A DNA stretch of 41,246 bases, taken from NCBI GenBank assembly GCA_015064745.1, contig SVRR01000016.1:1-41246 (forward strand), given 5' to 3'. Source of the stretch: Oscillospiraceae bacterium (lineage in GTDB: Bacteria; Bacillota; Clostridia; Oscillospirales; CAG-272). Below, in pieces: positions 1 to 8,647 of this stretch. Positions within the stretch are counted from its first letter, which is position 1. Each line of letters starts with the position of its first letter. The position numbers were made by a program, and so were the translations under genes. The notes beneath the pieces are model-generated. The model made no database searches and was not told the origin of the DNA. It saw only the letters and a program-made list of their open reading frames with translations.

Positions 1-3000
1 CAAAGGTCTCGACAGTGAAGTTTTCGAGATTCTCGTAGGCGTCGTCCAGCGAGATACCGTAATTCTTCACCTCGGTCGTGACATTTTCCCATGTCTTTTC
101 TCCAAGAACGACGCGGTAGCCGATACCCTTTGCTTGCGCCGTCCAAGCGCCGTGGATGGTGGCATCCGAATAAGAAGAGCCAAGCACCATGTTTTTCCAT
201 GTGCCATTTACAAGGTCCACGCCGCCTTGCTCGTTGAATGCGGTATAGAGACCCACGAGTCTGCTGTCCGTGACGTAAAGTGCGGCGTAGTCGTTATCGC
301 CCTTTACGACATCGTCAATCTTGCCTTGCAGTCTTTCAGCAGTGGTCGCTTTTCCGGACGCTGTATAGATGAAGTCCTCATCCCCCAAAATAGCAAACAC
401 CTTTTGCAGCAAGGCTTCGTTTTGGAAGCAGGCATCGTCCATTTTAAGCCCATAGTAGTAGAAGAGGTCCATGCAGCGATTGTGTTTCATCTCTGCTTCG
501 GTCAAAACACGGTCATAAACACGCACTGCGTAGAAGTCGGTCGGGCGGTTGTTGGAGAGCCAGAAGCCGGTATTTTCGGGATATTTCGAATAGGGAACGT
601 CTACGTCGTGGTAGGGGTCGTTGGAAGCATCGCCTTGTGTAAACGCGTTCGCCGTAGAGTTCACCTTTCCTTGGCTGCCTGCGCTATTGAAAAATTTGCC
701 GTCACGATAGAGGATCAGGTCACCCTCAGTCACGCGGGTCTCGGGATCGTCCCCGATCACCGTCTCGTTGACCATGATGGAATAGGTGCGAATTTTATCG
801 TTAGTTTGGAAGGCGTTGCCGTAGATGGCAAGACCGCCGTCAAGTTTTTGATCGTTAATACTGACCCATCCACCGCGCCAGGGGTTAGCATCGCTCGCAC
901 TCCAGGTTTTCCACATGAAGGTCCAGTTCACGTGACCGCGCGCCGCCGGAGAATCGTTGTCTTGACCGCTATTGGGCCATTGCGAGTTACCGTCCAGCTT
1001 TTGCGCAATGGAGGAGAACCAGCCCATACGGTCGATGGGCGCATTATAAAGATAGTTGCCCGTCGTGCCCTTGCTCTGGCTGTAGGTTTCGATGGGCTTG
1101 TCATTTTCATCCTTCGCGATGATAACGGTGTCCGCTGCTCCATCGGGTCTCAGGTCGCGCACGTAGAGAGGCTTATATTTTGCCATATAGTCGACGGTAA
1201 AGTCCCCCTCGGGAAGCTGGGAAAGACCGAATTCAAGGCGAATGTTATTTTCAAACGCGCCGCCGTCGCCGCTACCCGAATAGGTGCCATCCGCCTCAAT
1301 TGCACCCTTCAAAACGTAGAAGCCGAAGGAGCCGTCCGCGTTCATGCTCCAGCGGTTGGGATGGCTGTTTGCCCCGCCTTTACCAACGAGGGCAGCGGTC
1401 TTACCCGCAACGAGATCAACCCAGATCGCGGCATCAATATCTACGGTGCCCTTGATAAAGGTGGTGTAGAAGGCAACGAGGTCTTCCGAAGCGGCATAGC
1501 GCGAAATGATCTCGCTCCCCGCCTTCTTTGCGCTGATATAGTTTTCAATCTTTCCTTCCAAGGTCTCCTGAGCAAGCGAGGAGCTTGTGGCACCCGGAGA
1601 AAGAGAGCAGGCATTTGCAAAAGCAAAAACGACTGCCAGCAACTCTTCATCGGCACATTCTTCCTTGGAGAGCTTAATGTCATAATAAAGCAACACGTCC
1701 ACGGCGTGGTTCTGCTTCTGCTCGTCGAGCGTCAGAGCTCTATCGTAAATACGAACCGAGTAAAAGTCGGTAGGAATGGACGAGGAGAGGTAGAAGTTAC
1801 CCGTGTCGTCCTTATCGTAATAGTGCGTGCCGTTAACCGCATTTGCGGTAGAAAGCGTAGGAGAGGTATACCAGGACTTACCGTCACGCAACAGATCGTA
1901 AACAGCCGTTACGGTGCGCACTTCCTCTTCTTCTACGGTATTTACGGTCAAGCTCTCGTCACGCGTGATGACGTAGGTATGTACCTTGCCGTACTCGCGG
2001 ATGCCCGATGCCCACTTAGAGTCGTTGCCGAGCTTCTTAGCATTCCAAGAATACGCATTGTTGTAGTTTGCATCGCTTAACCTCCAGGCAACGTCTCCGC
2101 GCAAAGGCGAGCCGTTGCTGCTCGTACCGTCACGGGAGGCCGACGTAGAGCTGATAAAGCCGATATAGTCAAAGGGTCTCGTGTACTGCGAGGATGCAAT
2201 ACCGTTGTTTCCGTTGGCAACGTAATATTCAATGGGCTTACCGTTTTCATCCTTTGCTACCGTGCCGTCGGGATTTGCAACGTAAATAGGGTTATACATT
2301 GCGAAATACTCCACGGTGAAGTCTTCCTTGGGAAGCAAGGAAAGACCCAGGTTCAAGCGGGTGTTTACCAAGTCTGCGTTGAATAAGGTAGCACCTGACG
2401 ATGCCAAAATAGTATCTGTTTGCAATACGCTACCCTTGACGCTCTGCACAAGGTTACCGTCTACCCACTGACCGTACAGACCGGTATAACCGACACCGCG
2501 GTCGGATCTCTGTTCCCAGTACTGAACGTTGCCGAAGGTCGCGTCACCCTCACCGATTTTTGCGGTCCAGGTGCCCGCCGTCATATCGACGCCGCTCTCT
2601 TCTCCGAATACAGTGAAGAGATTCAAAAGACCGTCCGTTACGTATAGCGTATCAGTATAGCTAAGTGGCTCTCTGCGGACCACCTCTTTGTCGATGACGG
2701 CTTGCAATTCGTCTTGCTTGTCGTCGTAGCCGTCACGAACACAGGCTACCGAGGAGAACTCCGAAGCAAGAAGTTCCATCATGGCAGCATCGGCGTGCGC
2801 AACAGGCAGCTTTAAGCCGTAGTAGAGCATCACGTCAACGGCGTGGTTCTGCTTCTGCTCGTCGAGCGTCAGAGCTCTATCGTAAATACGAACCGAGTAA
2901 AAGTCGGTAGGAATGGACGAGGAGAGGTAGAAGTTACCCGTGTCGTCCTTATCGTAATAGTGCGTGCCGTTAACCGCATTTGCGGTAGAAAGCGTAGGAG

Positions 3001-3922
3001 AGGTATACCAGGACTTACCGTCACGCAACAGATCGTAAACAGCCGTTACGGTGCGCACTTCCTCTTCTTCTACGGTATTTACGGTCAAGCTCTCGTCACG
3101 CGTGATGACGTAGGTATGTACCTTGCCGTACTCGCGGATGCCCGATGCCCACTTAGAGTCGTTGCCGAGCTTCTTAGCATTCCAAGAATACGCATTGTTG
3201 TAGTTTGCATCGCTTAACCTCCAGGCAACGTCTCCGCGCAAAGGCGAGCCGTTGCTGCTCGTACCGTCACGGGAGGCCGACGTAGAGCTGATAAAGCCGA
3301 TATAGTCAAAGGGTCTCGTGTACTGCGAGGATGCAATACCGTTGTTTCCGTTGGCAACGTAATATTCAATGGGCTTACCGTTTTCATCCTTTGCTACCGT
3401 GCCGTCGGGATTTGCAACGTAAATAGGGTTATACATTGCGAAATACTCCACGGTGAAGTCTTCCTTGGGAAGCAAGGAAAGACCCAGGTTCAAGCGGGTG
3501 TTTACCAAGTCTGCGTTGAATAAGGTAGCACCTGACGATGCCAAAATAGTATCTGTTGGCAATACGCTACCCTTGGCGCTCTGCACAAGGTTACCGTCTA
3601 CCCACTGACCGTACAGACCGGTATAGCCGACACCGCGGTCGGATCTCTGTTCCCAGTACTGAACGTTGCCGAAGGTCGCGACACCCTCACCGATTTTTGC
3701 GGTCCAGGTGCCCGCCGTCATATCGACGCCGGTTTGATCTCCAAACACGGTGAAAAGGTTTTGAATGCCGTCCGCCACGTACAGCGTGTGCGGGTCAACG
3801 TAGGCGACGCTCTCCTTTTCTTCCGTCGGGGTCGCTTCCTCCGCAGCGGACGCGGTCATCACGGGAACTGCCGTAATGAGCATTGCCGCAAGGAGAAGGA
3901 GACTCAAAATTCTCTTCTTCAT
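1..3922 (-). CDS. Large secreted repeat protein with LamG-like modules (3' end outside window)
   Basis: The frame reads open from an ATG at 3922 to the window edge, giving 1307 codons with no stop, so the C-terminus is missing. Residues 1-27 are a clear Sec signal peptide (MKKR, a leucine/alanine-rich core, then TASA-AEE). The rest is built of modules of roughly 380 residues. Each has a GVDMTAGTW-type start, a conserved FTVEYFA strand, and an ending like DFYSVRIYDRALT followed by a helix and YYGLK. That ending resembles the closing strand of concanavalin A/LamG jelly-roll domains, which suggests carbohydrate or surface binding; this is inference. Modules 1 and 2 are nearly identical at DNA level, module 3 is divergent, and module 4 is cut by the window edge. 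No anchor or catalytic motif is visible in the part present. A strong promoter lies at 3991-4020 and the gene looks monocistronic here. The opposite strand also carries a long open frame, judged to be a shadow. Confidence 0.85.
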   Translation of the reverse strand, partial: MKKRILSLLLLAAMLITAVPVMTASAAEEATPTEEKESVAYVDPHTLYVADGIQNLFTVFGDQTGVDMTAGTWTAKIGEGVATFGNVQYWEQRSDRGVGYTGLYGQWVDGNLVQSAKGSVLPTDTILASSGATLFNADLVNTRLNLGLSLLPKEDFTVEYFAMYNPIYVANPDGTVAKDENGKPIEYYVANGNNGIASSQYTRPFDYIGFISSTSASRDGTSSNGSPLRGDVAWRLSDANYNNAYSWNAKKLGNDSKWASGIREYGKVHTYVITRDESLTVNTVEEEEVRTVTAVYDLLRDGKSWYTSPTLSTANAVNGTHYYDKDDTGNFYLSSSIPTDFYSVRIYDRALTLDEQKQNHAVDVMLYYGLKLPVAHADAAMMELLASEFSSVACVRDGYDDKQDELQAVIDKEVVRREPLSYTDTLYVTDGLLNLFTVFGEESGVDMTAGTWTAKIGEGDATFGNVQYWEQRSDRGVGYTGLYGQWVDGNLVQSVKGSVLQTDTILASSGATLFNADLVNTRLNLGLSLLPKEDFTVEYFAMYNPIYVANPDGTVAKDENGKPIEYYVANGNNGIASSQYTRPFDYIGFISSTSASRDGTSSNGSPLRGDVAWRLSDANYNNAYSWNAKKLGNDSKWASGIREYGKVHTYVITRDESLTVNTVEEEEVRTVTAVYDLLRDGKSWYTSPTLSTANAVNGTHYYDKDDTGNFYLSSSIPTDFYSVRIYDRALTLDEQKQNHAVDVLLYYDIKLSKEECADEELLAVVFAFANACSLSPGATSSSLAQETLEGKIENYISAKKAGSEIISRYAASEDLVAFYTTFIKGTVDIDAAIWVDLVAGKTAALVGKGGANSHPNRWSMNADGSFGFYVLKGAIEADGTYSGSGDGGAFENNIRLEFGLSQLPEGDFTVDYMAKYKPLYVRDLRPDGAADTVIIAKDENDKPIETYSQSKGTTGNYLYNAPIDRMGWFSSIAQKLDGNSQWPNSGQDNDSPAARGHVNWTFMWKTWSASDANPWRGGWVSINDQKLDGGLAIYGNAFQTNDKIRTYSIMVNETVIGDDPETRVTEGDLILYRDGKFFNSAGSQGKVNSTANAFTQGDASNDPYHDVDVPYSKYPENTGFWLSNNRPTDFYAVRVYDRVLTEAEMKHNRCMDLFYYYGLKMDDACFQNEALLQKVFAILGDEDFIYTASGKATTAERLQGKIDDVVKGDNDYAALYVTDSRLVGLYTAFNEQGGVDLVNGTWKNMVLGSSYSDATIHGAWTAQAKGIGYRVVLGEKTWENVTTEVKNYGISLDDAYENLENFTVETF
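1701..2593 (-). repeat. Direct repeat copy 2 inside the surface-protein gene
   Basis: This 893-bp stretch matches 2838-3730 at a constant offset of 1137 bp (379 codons, in frame). I count about four base differences, for example near 2421, 2438, 2491 and 2544. The two copies encode modules 2 and 1 of the surface protein. Such near-identity within one gene indicates a recent duplication or ongoing gene conversion. Confidence 0.95.
2838..3730 (-). repeat. Direct repeat copy 1 inside the surface-protein gene
   Basis: Partner of the repeat at 1701-2593, with the same orientation and an offset of 1137 bp. The identity ends abruptly on both sides: around 2837 the flanks differ, and beyond 3730 the copies diverge to recognisable but clearly different sequence. 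A duplicated block inside a coding frame can expand or contract by recombination without breaking the frame. Confidence 0.95.
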
Positions 3923-3990
3923 TGTTTTTCCAGCCTTTCAATAAAGATTATATATTTTATCAATTTGATAGCAAAAGAATTCTCTAAGCT

Positions 3991-4020
3991 ATTATATATG
4001 TATTAATAGGGGTTTGTCAA
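3991..4020 (-). promoter_or_regulatory. Sigma-A promoter of the surface-protein gene
   Basis: Read on the minus strand: TTGACA (4020-4015), an 18-bp spacer, then TATAAT (3996-3991). Both boxes are perfect consensus. The transcript start would lie near 3984, giving a 5' leader of about 60 nt before the ATG at 3922. This promoter lacks the TGN extension seen in most other promoters of the window. Confidence 0.75.
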
Positions 4021-4144
4021 GAGGGTTTGGAAAACTTTAGATAGGCGCAGAAAAGAAAAGGGGGCGATGGGAAAGAAAAAAGTGCCGTTTTTGGCGGTTT
4101 TTCGAGGGCTTGTAAAAATATGTATTTACAAAAAATTTACAAAA

Positions 4145-4174
4145 AGAGAGGCGGAAACAGTCTTCCGTCTCTCT
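4145..4174 (-). terminator. Terminator after the CotF-like gene
   Basis: Twelve-base arms (AGAGAGGCGGAA and TTCCGTCTCTCT, one G-U pair) enclose a 6-nt loop. On the minus strand the stem is followed by a T run (complement of 4141-4144) just past the CotF-like stop codon at 4193. Confidence 0.75.
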
Positions 4175-4192
4175 TCTTCCTTGATTTTGGTA

Positions 4193-4651
4193 TTAGTACA
4201 TACCGTTTGCTGTCATATAGTCGTACAGCATTTTGCCGTGGTTTTGCTCCTCGGTCTGGATATGGGCGAGGGCGGCACGGAGACTTGCATCCTTGAACTC
4301 AAAAATGCAGGTGTTATAAAGAGAGGAGACCTGCTTTTCGCCCGAAAGAGCGTCTGAGCAAAGATAGGCATCGTTCTTGGCATTTTCGGAGGTGTCGCCT
4401 GCCTGATACGCGGCGGTAAAGGTCATAGCCTCTTGCTGTCCGCCGCCCGACATAGAGGGGGCTGTACCCGTCTGTTCGATCTTCGTCAGGGTGTCGAGGT
4501 GGCTGCGCTCTCGGGTCACGAGGGTGGAAAAGAGGTTTTTGAGCTGTCCGTCGACGGCAGACGCTGCCCCCTTTTCATACTTGTCAATGCAAAGCTTTTC
4601 ACTGTCCTTCATGTCCTTCAACAGGGACTGTTCCTTGGCGGTAAGTGTCAT
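4193..4651 (-). CDS. CotF-family spore coat protein
   Basis: The product is 152 residues, starting at MTLTAKEQ. A frame extension to 4711 exists, but the ATG at 4651 has the Shine-Dalgarno AAAGGAAAGG in front of it. The sequence is an all-helical, ferritin-like protein of the CotF/COG5577 type: an N-terminal KEQSLLKDMKDSEKLC segment, an ERSHLDTLTKIE helix, and a C-terminal helix with HIQTEEQNHGKMLYDYM. Family members are small coat-associated proteins of endospore formers, often in several copies per genome. The gene follows the MecA-like gene by 62 bp and ends at a terminator (4145-4174). The function rests on family resemblance; sporulation of this organism is only implied. Confidence 0.8.
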   Translation of the reverse strand: MTLTAKEQSLLKDMKDSEKLCIDKYEKGAASAVDGQLKNLFSTLVTRERSHLDTLTKIEQTGTAPSMSGGGQQEAMTFTAAYQAGDTSENAKNDAYLCSDALSGEKQVSSLYNTCIFEFKDASLRAALAHIQTEEQNHGKMLYDYMTANGMY

Positions 4652-4713
4652 TTGTTTTTTCCTTTCCTTTGCGCCGTTGGGCGTTTTCCTTATTTTTGCA
4701 CACCCCACCAAAA

Positions 4714-5280
4714 TTATACCGAAAAATCGTCCTCTTCCTCACAAAGTCTCGCTATGGCGTCGCGCTCATAAACACAGGTACCGTATTCCTTGGCATATGC
4801 GTGAAAATAAAGGCTCTTCTCTCTTTTTCCGTATTCTTCCAAAAAGCTGTACGGCGTTAACAGCCGCCCCGCGCCCCGTTCGGGAAGCGCAAGCGCCAAG
4901 ACCGCTTCTTTGCCGTCTATGACGTACAGGGCGGCGCTTTCCTTATCCGCCTCCTCCCGCTTCATGCACCTTGCCGCCGCGCGCGCCGCCCTGATGCTTC
5001 CGAACCGATAGCAGACGCTATGTACCTCTCTCGCACCGTCTAAGAGGGTGACGAAAAGCTCACAGCCGCCGCGTCTGCCCGGAAACGCCTCGACGAGGGT
5101 GCGCGCCCCCGCTGTGTTTATTCCCGTTTTCTTTTTTGCCTCGTCAAGCAGCGTCCAAAGAAGGCGACGGCGCGCCGTGGTATCCTCGTTCAAGGCGCTC
5201 ACGTCCACACCGTATTTTTTCATATCCTCATCGCTGAGGGTCAGCTTCAGCTTGCCGGCACCAATACGTACACATTCCAT
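4714..5280 (-). CDS. mecA: MecA-like adaptor protein for Clp proteolysis
   Basis: This is a 188-residue protein beginning MECVRIG. I chose the ATG at 5280 over 5301 because AGGAG sits 7-8 nt upstream of it. The N-terminal part (KLKLTLSDEDMKKYGVDV, then a WTLLDEAKKKTG helix) matches the substrate-binding domain of MecA/YpbH adaptors. The C-terminal part (VCYRFGSIRAARAAARC to a YGTCVYERDAIARLCEEE end) fits the ClpC-binding domain. In Bacillus, MecA delivers regulators such as ComK to ClpCP; the target here is unknown. The similarity is moderate, so an alternative is a divergent adaptor with another client. Upstream lie two hairpins (5330-5388) that separate it from the preceding small membrane gene. 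Confidence 0.75.
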   Translation of the reverse strand: MECVRIGAGKLKLTLSDEDMKKYGVDVSALNEDTTARRRLLWTLLDEAKKKTGINTAGARTLVEAFPGRRGGCELFVTLLDGAREVHSVCYRFGSIRAARAAARCMKREEADKESAALYVIDGKEAVLALALPERGAGRLLTPYSFLEEYGKREKSLYFHAYAKEYGTCVYERDAIARLCEEEDDFSV

Positions 5281-5329
5281 GACATTCACTCCTTTCGTCA
5301 TTCTTTATTATATGAAATTAGGAAAGAAA

Positions 5330-5353
5330 CGGGAAGTCCCAAAAGACTTCCCG
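5330..5353 (-). terminator. Hairpin between membrane-protein gene and mecA
   Basis: Arms CGGGAAGTC and GACTTCCCG enclose a 6-nt loop. On the minus strand a T-rich stretch (TTTCTTTCC) follows. It stands in tandem with the stronger terminator at 5361-5388, about 50 bp upstream of the mecA start. It may be a second terminator or a leader hairpin. Confidence 0.5.
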
Positions 5354-5360
5354 TAAAAGA

Positions 5361-5388
5361 AAAAAACGGCAGAAAACTGCCGTTTTTT
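5361..5388 (-). terminator. Bidirectional-looking terminator after the small membrane gene
   Basis: AAAAAACGGCAG, a 4-nt loop AAAA, then CTGCCGTTTTTT. This is a perfect 12-bp palindrome with T runs on both strands, placed 26 bp after the stop of the 5414-5695 gene. Confidence 0.85.
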
Positions 5389-5413
5389 CCATTATTTCAC
5401 GCCTTTGGCAAAA

Positions 5414-5695
5414 TCAGAAGGCGATGGACTCCTCATCGTCGCCACCCGAAAGGTCTGCTTTCAGCGCCGCTTCGTCCATATCAAGCTCGTCGTCAAATTC
5501 CACAGTCGTCGCGGCGATCTCCTTACGCATTTCCGCAACAAGGCATCCGCACGCAAGTCCGCCCATCGCGGAAACAGCGAGGAAGGTGGAGGCAAGCGAT
5601 TTTTTCTTTGCCCAAAGAACGAGAAAGAGCAGGAAGAAGGTGACAGATTGCACGAAAAGCGCAACAGCGGCAGGCAATTTCATTTTTTGCAGCAT
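5414..5695 (-). CDS. Small membrane protein of unknown function
   Basis: The product has 93 residues and is not recognised. A good Shine-Dalgarno (AAAGGAG, 7 nt before the ATG) supports it as a real gene. Residues about 7-28 (AAVALFVQSVTFFLLFLVLW) and 36-54 (STFLAVSAMGGLACGCLVA) are two hydrophobic segments separated by a short AKKKS loop. The C-terminal 35 residues are highly acidic (FDDELDMDEAALKADLSGGDDEES) and would be exposed on one side of the membrane. It lies 43 bp after prfB on the same strand with no terminator between, so it is probably cotranscribed with prfB. Confidence 0.65.
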   Translation of the reverse strand: MLQKMKLPAAVALFVQSVTFFLLFLVLWAKKKSLASTFLAVSAMGGLACGCLVAEMRKEIAATTVEFDDELDMDEAALKADLSGGDDEESIAF

Positions 5696-5738
5696 GGTAT
5701 TTCTCCTTTTTACTTTGGTTTAATTTTGGTTTGTTGGT

Positions 5739-6851
5739 TTACTTTTTCGCCAGATCTTTCAGGTAGGCGTTGATAAAGCCGTCAAGCTCTCCGTCCATGA
5801 CCGACGAGACGTCCCCCGTCTCGTAGCCTGTGCGGGTATCCTTAACGAGGGTATAGGGCATGAATACGTAGCTTCGGATCTGCGCTCCCCATTCGATATT
5901 GCTCTTGACACCTTGGATATCCTCGATGCGCTCCAGCTTCTCTCTCGCTTTGATCTCCATGAGCTTGCTTTTGAGCATTTTGAGCGCCGTCTCCTTGTTT
6001 TGGAGCTGGGAACGCTCGTTTTGGCATCCGACCACGATTCCCGTGGGAAGGTGAACGATGCGGACGGCGGAGTCGGTCTTATTGATGTGCTGACCGCCCG
6101 CGCCGGAGGCGCGGTGGGCTGTGACCTCGATATCCTCGTCTCTGATCTCTATGGTGTCGTTATCGTCGGTAAATTCGGGCATAACCTCGACCGACGCGAA
6201 GGAGGTCTGTCTTCTGCCCGACGCGTCGAAGGGGGAGACGCGCACGAGTCGGTGCACGCCGTTTTCGCTCTTCAAATAGCCGTAGGCATGTAATCCCTCG
6301 ACCATGATGGTGGCGCTTTTGAGCCCTGCCTCGTCGCCGTCCAGCCAGTCGACGAGCTTGACCTTAAAGCCGTGCGATTCGCCCCAACGGCAATACATAC
6401 GGTAAAGCATGGACGCCCAGTCCTGCGCCTCGGTACCGCCCGCACCCGGATGGAAGGAGAGAATGGCGTTGTTTTTATCATATTCGCCCGTAAAGAGACT
6501 TTCTATGCGCCTTCTTTCCTCTTCTTCTACGATTTCGGCAAGCTCGCTTTCCACTTCGGCGAGAGAGTCCTCGTCGTTTTCCTCGATCGCCATCTCGGCA
6601 AGCGTGATGGCGTCTTCCAGACGGGAAACAAGGCGATCGTAGCCCTCCACTGTATCCTTATAATCGGCAAGCTCCTTGGCAATTTTTGTGCTTCGTGCCT
6701 GGTCGTTCCAGAAATTTTCGGCGTAGGTCAGCTCTTCAAGCTCCTTTGCCTTGGCTCTTAATTCCTCTACGTGAAGCGAGGAGCCGAGCTCGGCAAGATC
6801 ACTTCTGAGCGCGACGAGTTTTTGTTTGGCTTCTTCAAGTGCAATGATCAC
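5739..6851 (-). CDS. prfB: Peptide chain release factor 2 (RF2)
   Basis: The product is 370 residues if started at GTG 6851; family members are about 365. RF2 recognises UGA and UAA stop codons and hydrolyses peptidyl-tRNA. The stop-recognition tripeptide SPF lies in VRVSPFDASG, and the catalytic GGQ lies in SGAGGQHINKTDSAV. The N-terminal half is a long helical domain (LEEAKQKL to FWND). The frame is open further upstream to 6989, but that stretch covers the promoter at 6909-6937 and is not family-like; GTG 6851 has AAGGAAGG 11 nt before it. No in-frame UGA with a CUU-UGA slippery site is present, so the usual programmed +1 frameshift of prfB is absent. Confidence 0.95.
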   Translation of the reverse strand: MIIALEEAKQKLVALRSDLAELGSSLHVEELRAKAKELEELTYAENFWNDQARSTKIAKELADYKDTVEGYDRLVSRLEDAITLAEMAIEENDEDSLAEVESELAEIVEEEERRRIESLFTGEYDKNNAILSFHPGAGGTEAQDWASMLYRMYCRWGESHGFKVKLVDWLDGDEAGLKSATIMVEGLHAYGYLKSENGVHRLVRVSPFDASGRRQTSFASVEVMPEFTDDNDTIEIRDEDIEVTAHRASGAGGQHINKTDSAVRIVHLPTGIVVGCQNERSQLQNKETALKMLKSKLMEIKAREKLERIEDIQGVKSNIEWGAQIRSYVFMPYTLVKDTRTGYETGDVSSVMDGELDGFINAYLKDLAKK

Positions 6852-6908
6852 CGGGACTATATCCTTCCTTACAATCTGCGCGAACGCGACATATACTTTA
6901 TCAGTTGC

Positions 6909-6937
6909 ATTATAGCATATCCGTGTCAATTTTACAA
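6909..6937 (-). promoter_or_regulatory. Promoter of prfB
   Basis: Minus-strand TTGTAA (6937-6932), a 17-bp spacer and TATAAT (6914-6909) with a TGC extended -10. The 16 bases at 6931-6946 recur exactly at the sufC promoter (12071-12086). Confidence 0.8.
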
Positions 6938-6983
6938 GAGCTTTTGAAAAAAATTCAAAATCGAAAAAAAGCGCCGTTTGCTC

Positions 6984-7012
6984 TTGCAAAAGATTTTTTT
7001 TTGTGCTATACT
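6984..7012 (+). promoter_or_regulatory. Promoter of the DUF1846 gene
   Basis: TTGCAA (6984-6989), a 17-bp spacer and TATACT (7007-7012) with a TGC extended -10. It is divergent from the prfB promoter, with only about 47 bp between the two -35 boxes. Confidence 0.8.
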
Positions 7013-7049
7013 TCTAGTATACGTCAAAAAGTGCCGAAAGGAACGCGTA

Positions 7050-8537
7050 ATGAGCATAATTGGTTTCGACAACGAAAAATACATCCGCCTGCAATCGGAG
7101 CACATCCGTGACCGTATTGATATGTTCGGCGGCAAGCTGTATCTTGAATTTGGCGGCAAGCTGTTCGACGACTACCACGCGGCACGCGTTTTGCCCGGCT
7201 TCGCGCCCGACAGCAAGATCCGCATGCTGGTAAAGCTTCGCGAGGAGGCGGAGATCGTCATCGTTATCAACGCCGCCGACATTGAGAAAAACAAGGTCAG
7301 GGGCGACCTCGGCATCACCTATGATCAGGACGTTTTGCGCCTCATCGACGCCTTCCGCGGCTTTGGGCTTTACGTCGGAAGCGTGGTGCTCACCTGCTAC
7401 AACGACCAGCCCTCGGCAGAGGCGTTCAAGAAGCGTCTTGAATCCCTCGGTGTGCGCGTATACAAGCACTACCGCATTCCCGGCTACCCCTCGGATATCG
7501 CCACCATCGTGAGCGACGAGGGCTACGGAAAGAACGAATATATCGAGACCGAGCGTTCGCTCGTCGTCGTAACCGCCCCCGGTCCCGGCAGTGGCAAGAT
7601 GGCGACCTGCCTTTCCCAGCTTTACCACGACCACAAGCGAGGCATTCGCTCGGGTTACGCAAAATTCGAGACCTTCCCGATTTGGAATCTCCCCCTTCGC
7701 CATCCCGTTAACATGGCGTACGAGGCGGCAACCGCCGACCTCAACGACGTAAACATGATCGACCCGTGGCATTTGGAAGCATACGGCGAGACCGCCGTCA
7801 ACTACAACCGTGACGTTGAGATCTTTCCCGTGCTTCGCGCCATGATGGAGCGCATTTCGGGCGGTGCTTGCCCTTATAAGTCCCCCACCGACATGGGCGT
7901 CAACATGGCAGGCAACTGCATTTTTGACGATGACGCCTGCCGCCACGCTTCGCACATGGAGATTATCCGCCGCTATTACGGGGCGCTCGTCAACCGCCGC
8001 AAGGGAGCTTCGGACGGCGACGACGTGGAGAAGATCAAGCTTCTCATGAATATGGCGGGCATTTCGCCCGACGACCGCCCCGTCATTGCCGCCGCTACCG
8101 CGCGCGCGGAAAAAGAGGGCTCTCCGGCGACAGCCATTTCCCTTCCCGACGGCACCATCGTCACGGGAAAGACATCCGAGCTTTTGGGTGCTACGAGCGC
8201 TATGTTGCTCAACGCCTTGAAGGTGTTTGCCCACATTCCGGACGAGGTGCATTTGATCTCGCCCGAGATCATCGGTCCTGTGCAGGAGCTTAAAACCAGA
8301 CATCTCGGCAATCACAACCCTCGCTTGCATACCGACGAGGTGCTTGTCGCACTTTCCATCAGCGCCGTCACCAATCCCACGGCAAAGCGCGCCTTGGAGC
8401 AGCTTGACCGTCTGCACGGCTGTGAGGTGCATTCCTCGGTCATTCTCTCGCCCGTGGACGAAAACGTGATGAAAAAGCTGGGTGTGAATCTCACCTGCGA
8501 GCCGAAGTATCAAACGAAAAAGCTATATCACGCATAA
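7050..8537 (+). CDS. DUF1846 (COG4868/UPF0371) protein
   Basis: The product is 495 residues starting at [18 protein letters not shown] lies 7 nt before the ATG. The whole protein matches the DUF1846 family, whose members are about 490-500 residues and have no firmly assigned reaction. Visible landmarks are [24 protein letters not shown] around residue 170, a P-loop-like glycine-rich segment, the [10 protein letters not shown] motif with a Cys/His-rich [13 protein letters not shown], and a C-terminal region ending [16 protein letters not shown]. The glycine-rich segment suggests nucleotide binding, which is inference. The gene is monocistronic: its own promoter at 6984-7012, a terminator 1 bp after the stop. 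Confidence 0.9.
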   Translation: MSIIGFDNEKYIRLQSEHIRDRIDMFGGKLYLEFGGKLFDDYHAARVLPGFAPDSKIRMLVKLREEAEIVIVINAADIEKNKVRGDLGITYDQDVLRLIDAFRGFGLYVGSVVLTCYNDQPSAEAFKKRLESLGVRVYKHYRIPGYPSDIATIVSDEGYGKNEYIETERSLVVVTAPGPGSGKMATCLSQLYHDHKRGIRSGYAKFETFPIWNLPLRHPVNMAYEAATADLNDVNMIDPWHLEAYGETAVNYNRDVEIFPVLRAMMERISGGACPYKSPTDMGVNMAGNCIFDDDACRHASHMEIIRRYYGALVNRRKGASDGDDVEKIKLLMNMAGISPDDRPVIAAATARAEKEGSPATAISLPDGTIVTGKTSELLGATSAMLLNALKVFAHIPDEVHLISPEIIGPVQELKTRHLGNHNPRLHTDEVLVALSISAVTNPTAKRALEQLDRLHGCEVHSSVILSPVDENVMKKLGVNLTCEPKYQTKKLYHA

Positions 8538-8565
8538 GAAAAACCGCCCTTTCGGGCGGTTTTTC
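8538..8565 (+). terminator. Terminator of the DUF1846 gene
   Basis: GAAAAACCGCCC, loop TTTC, GGGCGGTTTTTC. A GC-rich perfect stem with A and T flanks, so it can work on both strands. The following bases up to 8647 hold no recognisable gene. Confidence 0.9.
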
Positions 8566-8647
8566 TTATGCGTAGCGGCAAAATGCAGTACATATAGCAC
8601 GAAGCTCCTAAGCTTACCTCATGGAGGGAGCCTTTGTACACGATTGT

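Noticed and set aside
134..2080. 648-codon open frame on the plus strand, with a 124-codon copy of its end at 2843-3217
   Set aside because: It lies antisense to the surface-protein gene, which has a signal peptide, ribosome site, promoter and modular repeats. The plus frame has no family features, and its repeated end only mirrors the duplicated DNA.
7014..8513. 499-codon minus-strand frame opposite the DUF1846 gene
   Set aside because: Shadow of a gene with clear family match on the plus strand; no ribosome site.
8566..8647. Possible hairpin GGCTCC/GGAGC as terminator of the radical SAM operon
   Set aside because: The stem is short with a long loop and there is no T tract, so I do not call it.
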